From assembly GCF_932526225.1 (NCBI RefSeq), contig NC_064034.1:11296887-11360886 (forward strand): a DNA stretch of 64,000 nt, read 5' to 3'. The notes under the pieces were generated by a model, which searched no databases, was not told the origin of the DNA, and saw nothing but the letters and a program-made list of their open reading frames with translations. The position numbers and the translations under genes were made by a program. How positions within the stretch are numbered: the first letter of the stretch is position 1; each line of letters begins with the position of its first letter. Positions 62,801 to 64,000 of the stretch are shown here, in pieces. The DNA comes from Nematostella vectensis. Lineage: Eukaryota; Cnidaria; Anthozoa; Actiniaria; Edwardsiidae.

Positions 62801-63960
62801 CGTAGGTTTCTTTGCTTGAGTATCGCAAAAGGTCCCAGCAGCGTCTATCTGGTGACAGCCCAAGGTCCACCACAGCCCCTTCAGTCGTCAACAGTAGCCT
62901 GTCACCTTCTTCCACACCCTCCAGCACACCCCTTAAGGGAACTTCAAGTAGCCCTTTACAAAACATGTCAACCTCAAATGTGGACTCCCATACTGGTGTG
63001 AGCCAGATATCCACTGCAGGTGGAGTTAGCAGTACTAATGGGCCTTGTCTTGAACCTGTCAGTCCAGACGATGATGATAGCCATAGTAATGGTAGGTGCA
63101 AGGGACCTTGCCTATCACCATGACACTCTTGTAATCACCTGAAACCCAACTTGAGTGTAAACAGCACCATCATTGCCACAAGCATCAACAAGACAGAGGA
63201 ATTGTCATGTAAATGATTGCAGCATCCATCAACATGATACCTAGTAAGACCAGGCAATGATGTGTGTTTCCAAACTCTGGTATTGTTTGCACAGAGCGTT
63301 GAGTTCTGTTGGCCTGTTTAAATCAAACCCAGAGCCAGACATCAAACAAACAAAACAAAAACAAATTGTTTGACAAGATTAAAGATTTCAAAGGCATCTT
63401 TAAAAATTATTTATGAAAATGTATAAAAATTACCATTTCCATCATCTTAGTTCCTATGACATCATTTGTAATTTGGATTTGATAACCAATGAATTAAATT
63501 TTGTAGGTAATTGAATGGAACGGTGACTGGATTCACTTAGCAGTGTGACTATTGGTTGGCCCTTATGTGTAGTTATCTCTTGCAGGTTCTTTTCGCTCCT
63601 CTAGTAGCCTGACGGCGACGTCAACCTTGCTGACTGGTAGTCCCAAGTTTGGGTCCCTTGCTACCGTGGATCCTGTCCTTAGAAAACGTGAGTGTCAGTG
63701 GTATTCTCATGTGTTCAGTGAAACCTTTATGTAACAGAAATTTATTACATATAGACACCTAGATATGATTGATATATTTCGGTCCATGGATATTTGTTAG
63801 TGTGTGTTTACTAGGTGTGGAACTATGGTGGAATTTACTTTTGTGCCTACCTCTTTAGAGCTAGTTCAGAAGAACAAAGAGATGCTCACAAGAAAGCAGG
63901 AAGGGATCTCAAAATTCAGCAAGCAGCTCTCAGCAATTATATCAGAACAACTTCAGAAAG
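53850..63960 (+). CDS. KMT2E/SETD5-family PHD-SET chromatin protein (partial)
   Basis: Nineteen exons keep frame: 53850-53928, 55930-56048, 56120-56167, 56406-56486, 56665-56723, 56836-56975, 57048-57086, 57297-57524, 57675-57781, 57883-58000, 58091-58417, 59216-59671, 59865-60180, 60446-60600, 60744-60867, 61474-62201, 62806-63091, 63586-63687 and 63859-63960. That is at least 1192 residues from the ATG at 53887; the exon is open upstream, so an earlier start is possible. [13 protein letters not shown] precedes a PHD finger ([23 protein letters not shown]...CEQC). The SET domain includes [12 protein letters not shown] and [17 protein letters not shown], then post-SET-like cysteines. Later come [11 protein letters not shown] and [13 protein letters not shown], both characteristic of KMT2E/SETD5. 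The active-site NHSC is RRSC and the usual catalytic Tyr region is Phe, as in family members thought to be inactive. Expected role: nuclear reader of H3K4me3 and chromatin regulator. Confidence 0.92.
54263..54325. repeat. 30-bp tandem duplication in a KMT2E/SETD5-like intron
   Basis: CTGATGCATTTGCCAGCACT with its TTGTTCTGA flank occurs twice in direct tandem. Confidence 0.8.
62290..62560. repeat. Minisatellite with unit of about 55 bp in a KMT2E/SETD5-like intron
   Basis: Five units contain TTTCAACAACTATAGGGTTT and ATTGGGAAAAATTTGCTTGC, with variable T-runs. The open frame across it (62330-62626) is a repeat artefact. Confidence 0.9.
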
Positions 63961-64000
63961 GTGAGAGAATAGAAAAAGGACAGGAGTCGTTACCCTAAAG

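Overview
The window is eukaryotic animal DNA: AT-rich, with many short exons flanked by GT/AG introns, and rich in mononucleotide G/C tracts, minisatellites and small non-autonomous DNA transposons. An invertebrate Ig cell-adhesion molecule, a rolling-stone-like membrane protein, an LGR-type GPCR and a KMT2E/SETD5 homologue, together with conserved housekeeping genes, suggest an anthozoan cnidarian such as a sea anemone. The species is an inference and was not tested. I assembled gene models by hand from reading frame, splice sites and phase continuity.

Layout. (1) 136-4298, minus: N-terminal part of an L1/neuroglian/contactin-type adhesion protein (signal peptide plus five Ig domains), running off the left edge. 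(2) 7751-14637, minus: complete 17-exon SHQ1 (box H/ACA RNP assembly). (3) 15890-24256, plus: an unrecognised 529-residue coiled-coil protein whose introns hold two minisatellites and two Mutator-like elements with 9-bp target duplications. (4) 25498-27727, plus: two-exon rolling-stone-like membrane protein. (5) 29364-32645, plus: nine-exon IMP4 (U3 snoRNP), whose first coding exon contributes only the ATG. (6) 33732-36560, plus: MED20, with a 14-nt first coding exon. (7) 38638-41685, plus: a compact LRR-containing GPCR with few repeats. (8) 41838-43075: degraded Ty3/gypsy pol fragment inserted in a minisatellite that starts in the GPCR's last codons. (9) about 48890 to beyond 63960, plus: KMT2E/SETD5-type PHD-SET gene with a probable far-upstream promoter, running off the right edge.

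The genes do not form an operon or cluster. SHQ1 and IMP4 both serve snoRNP/ribosome biogenesis, while MED20 and the KMT2E homologue act in Pol II transcription and chromatin. Several starts or promoters share YY1-like ATGGCGG/AAGATGG motifs.

The strongest unusual signals are: two tandem duplications in SHQ1 that each copy a splice junction (an acceptor six times, a donor twice); a pair of Mutator-like elements carrying a broken two-CxxC cargo, with a lone terminal fragment embedded in a satellite; and the compact LGR with its nested 3' end. I did not find an obviously new multi-gene system.
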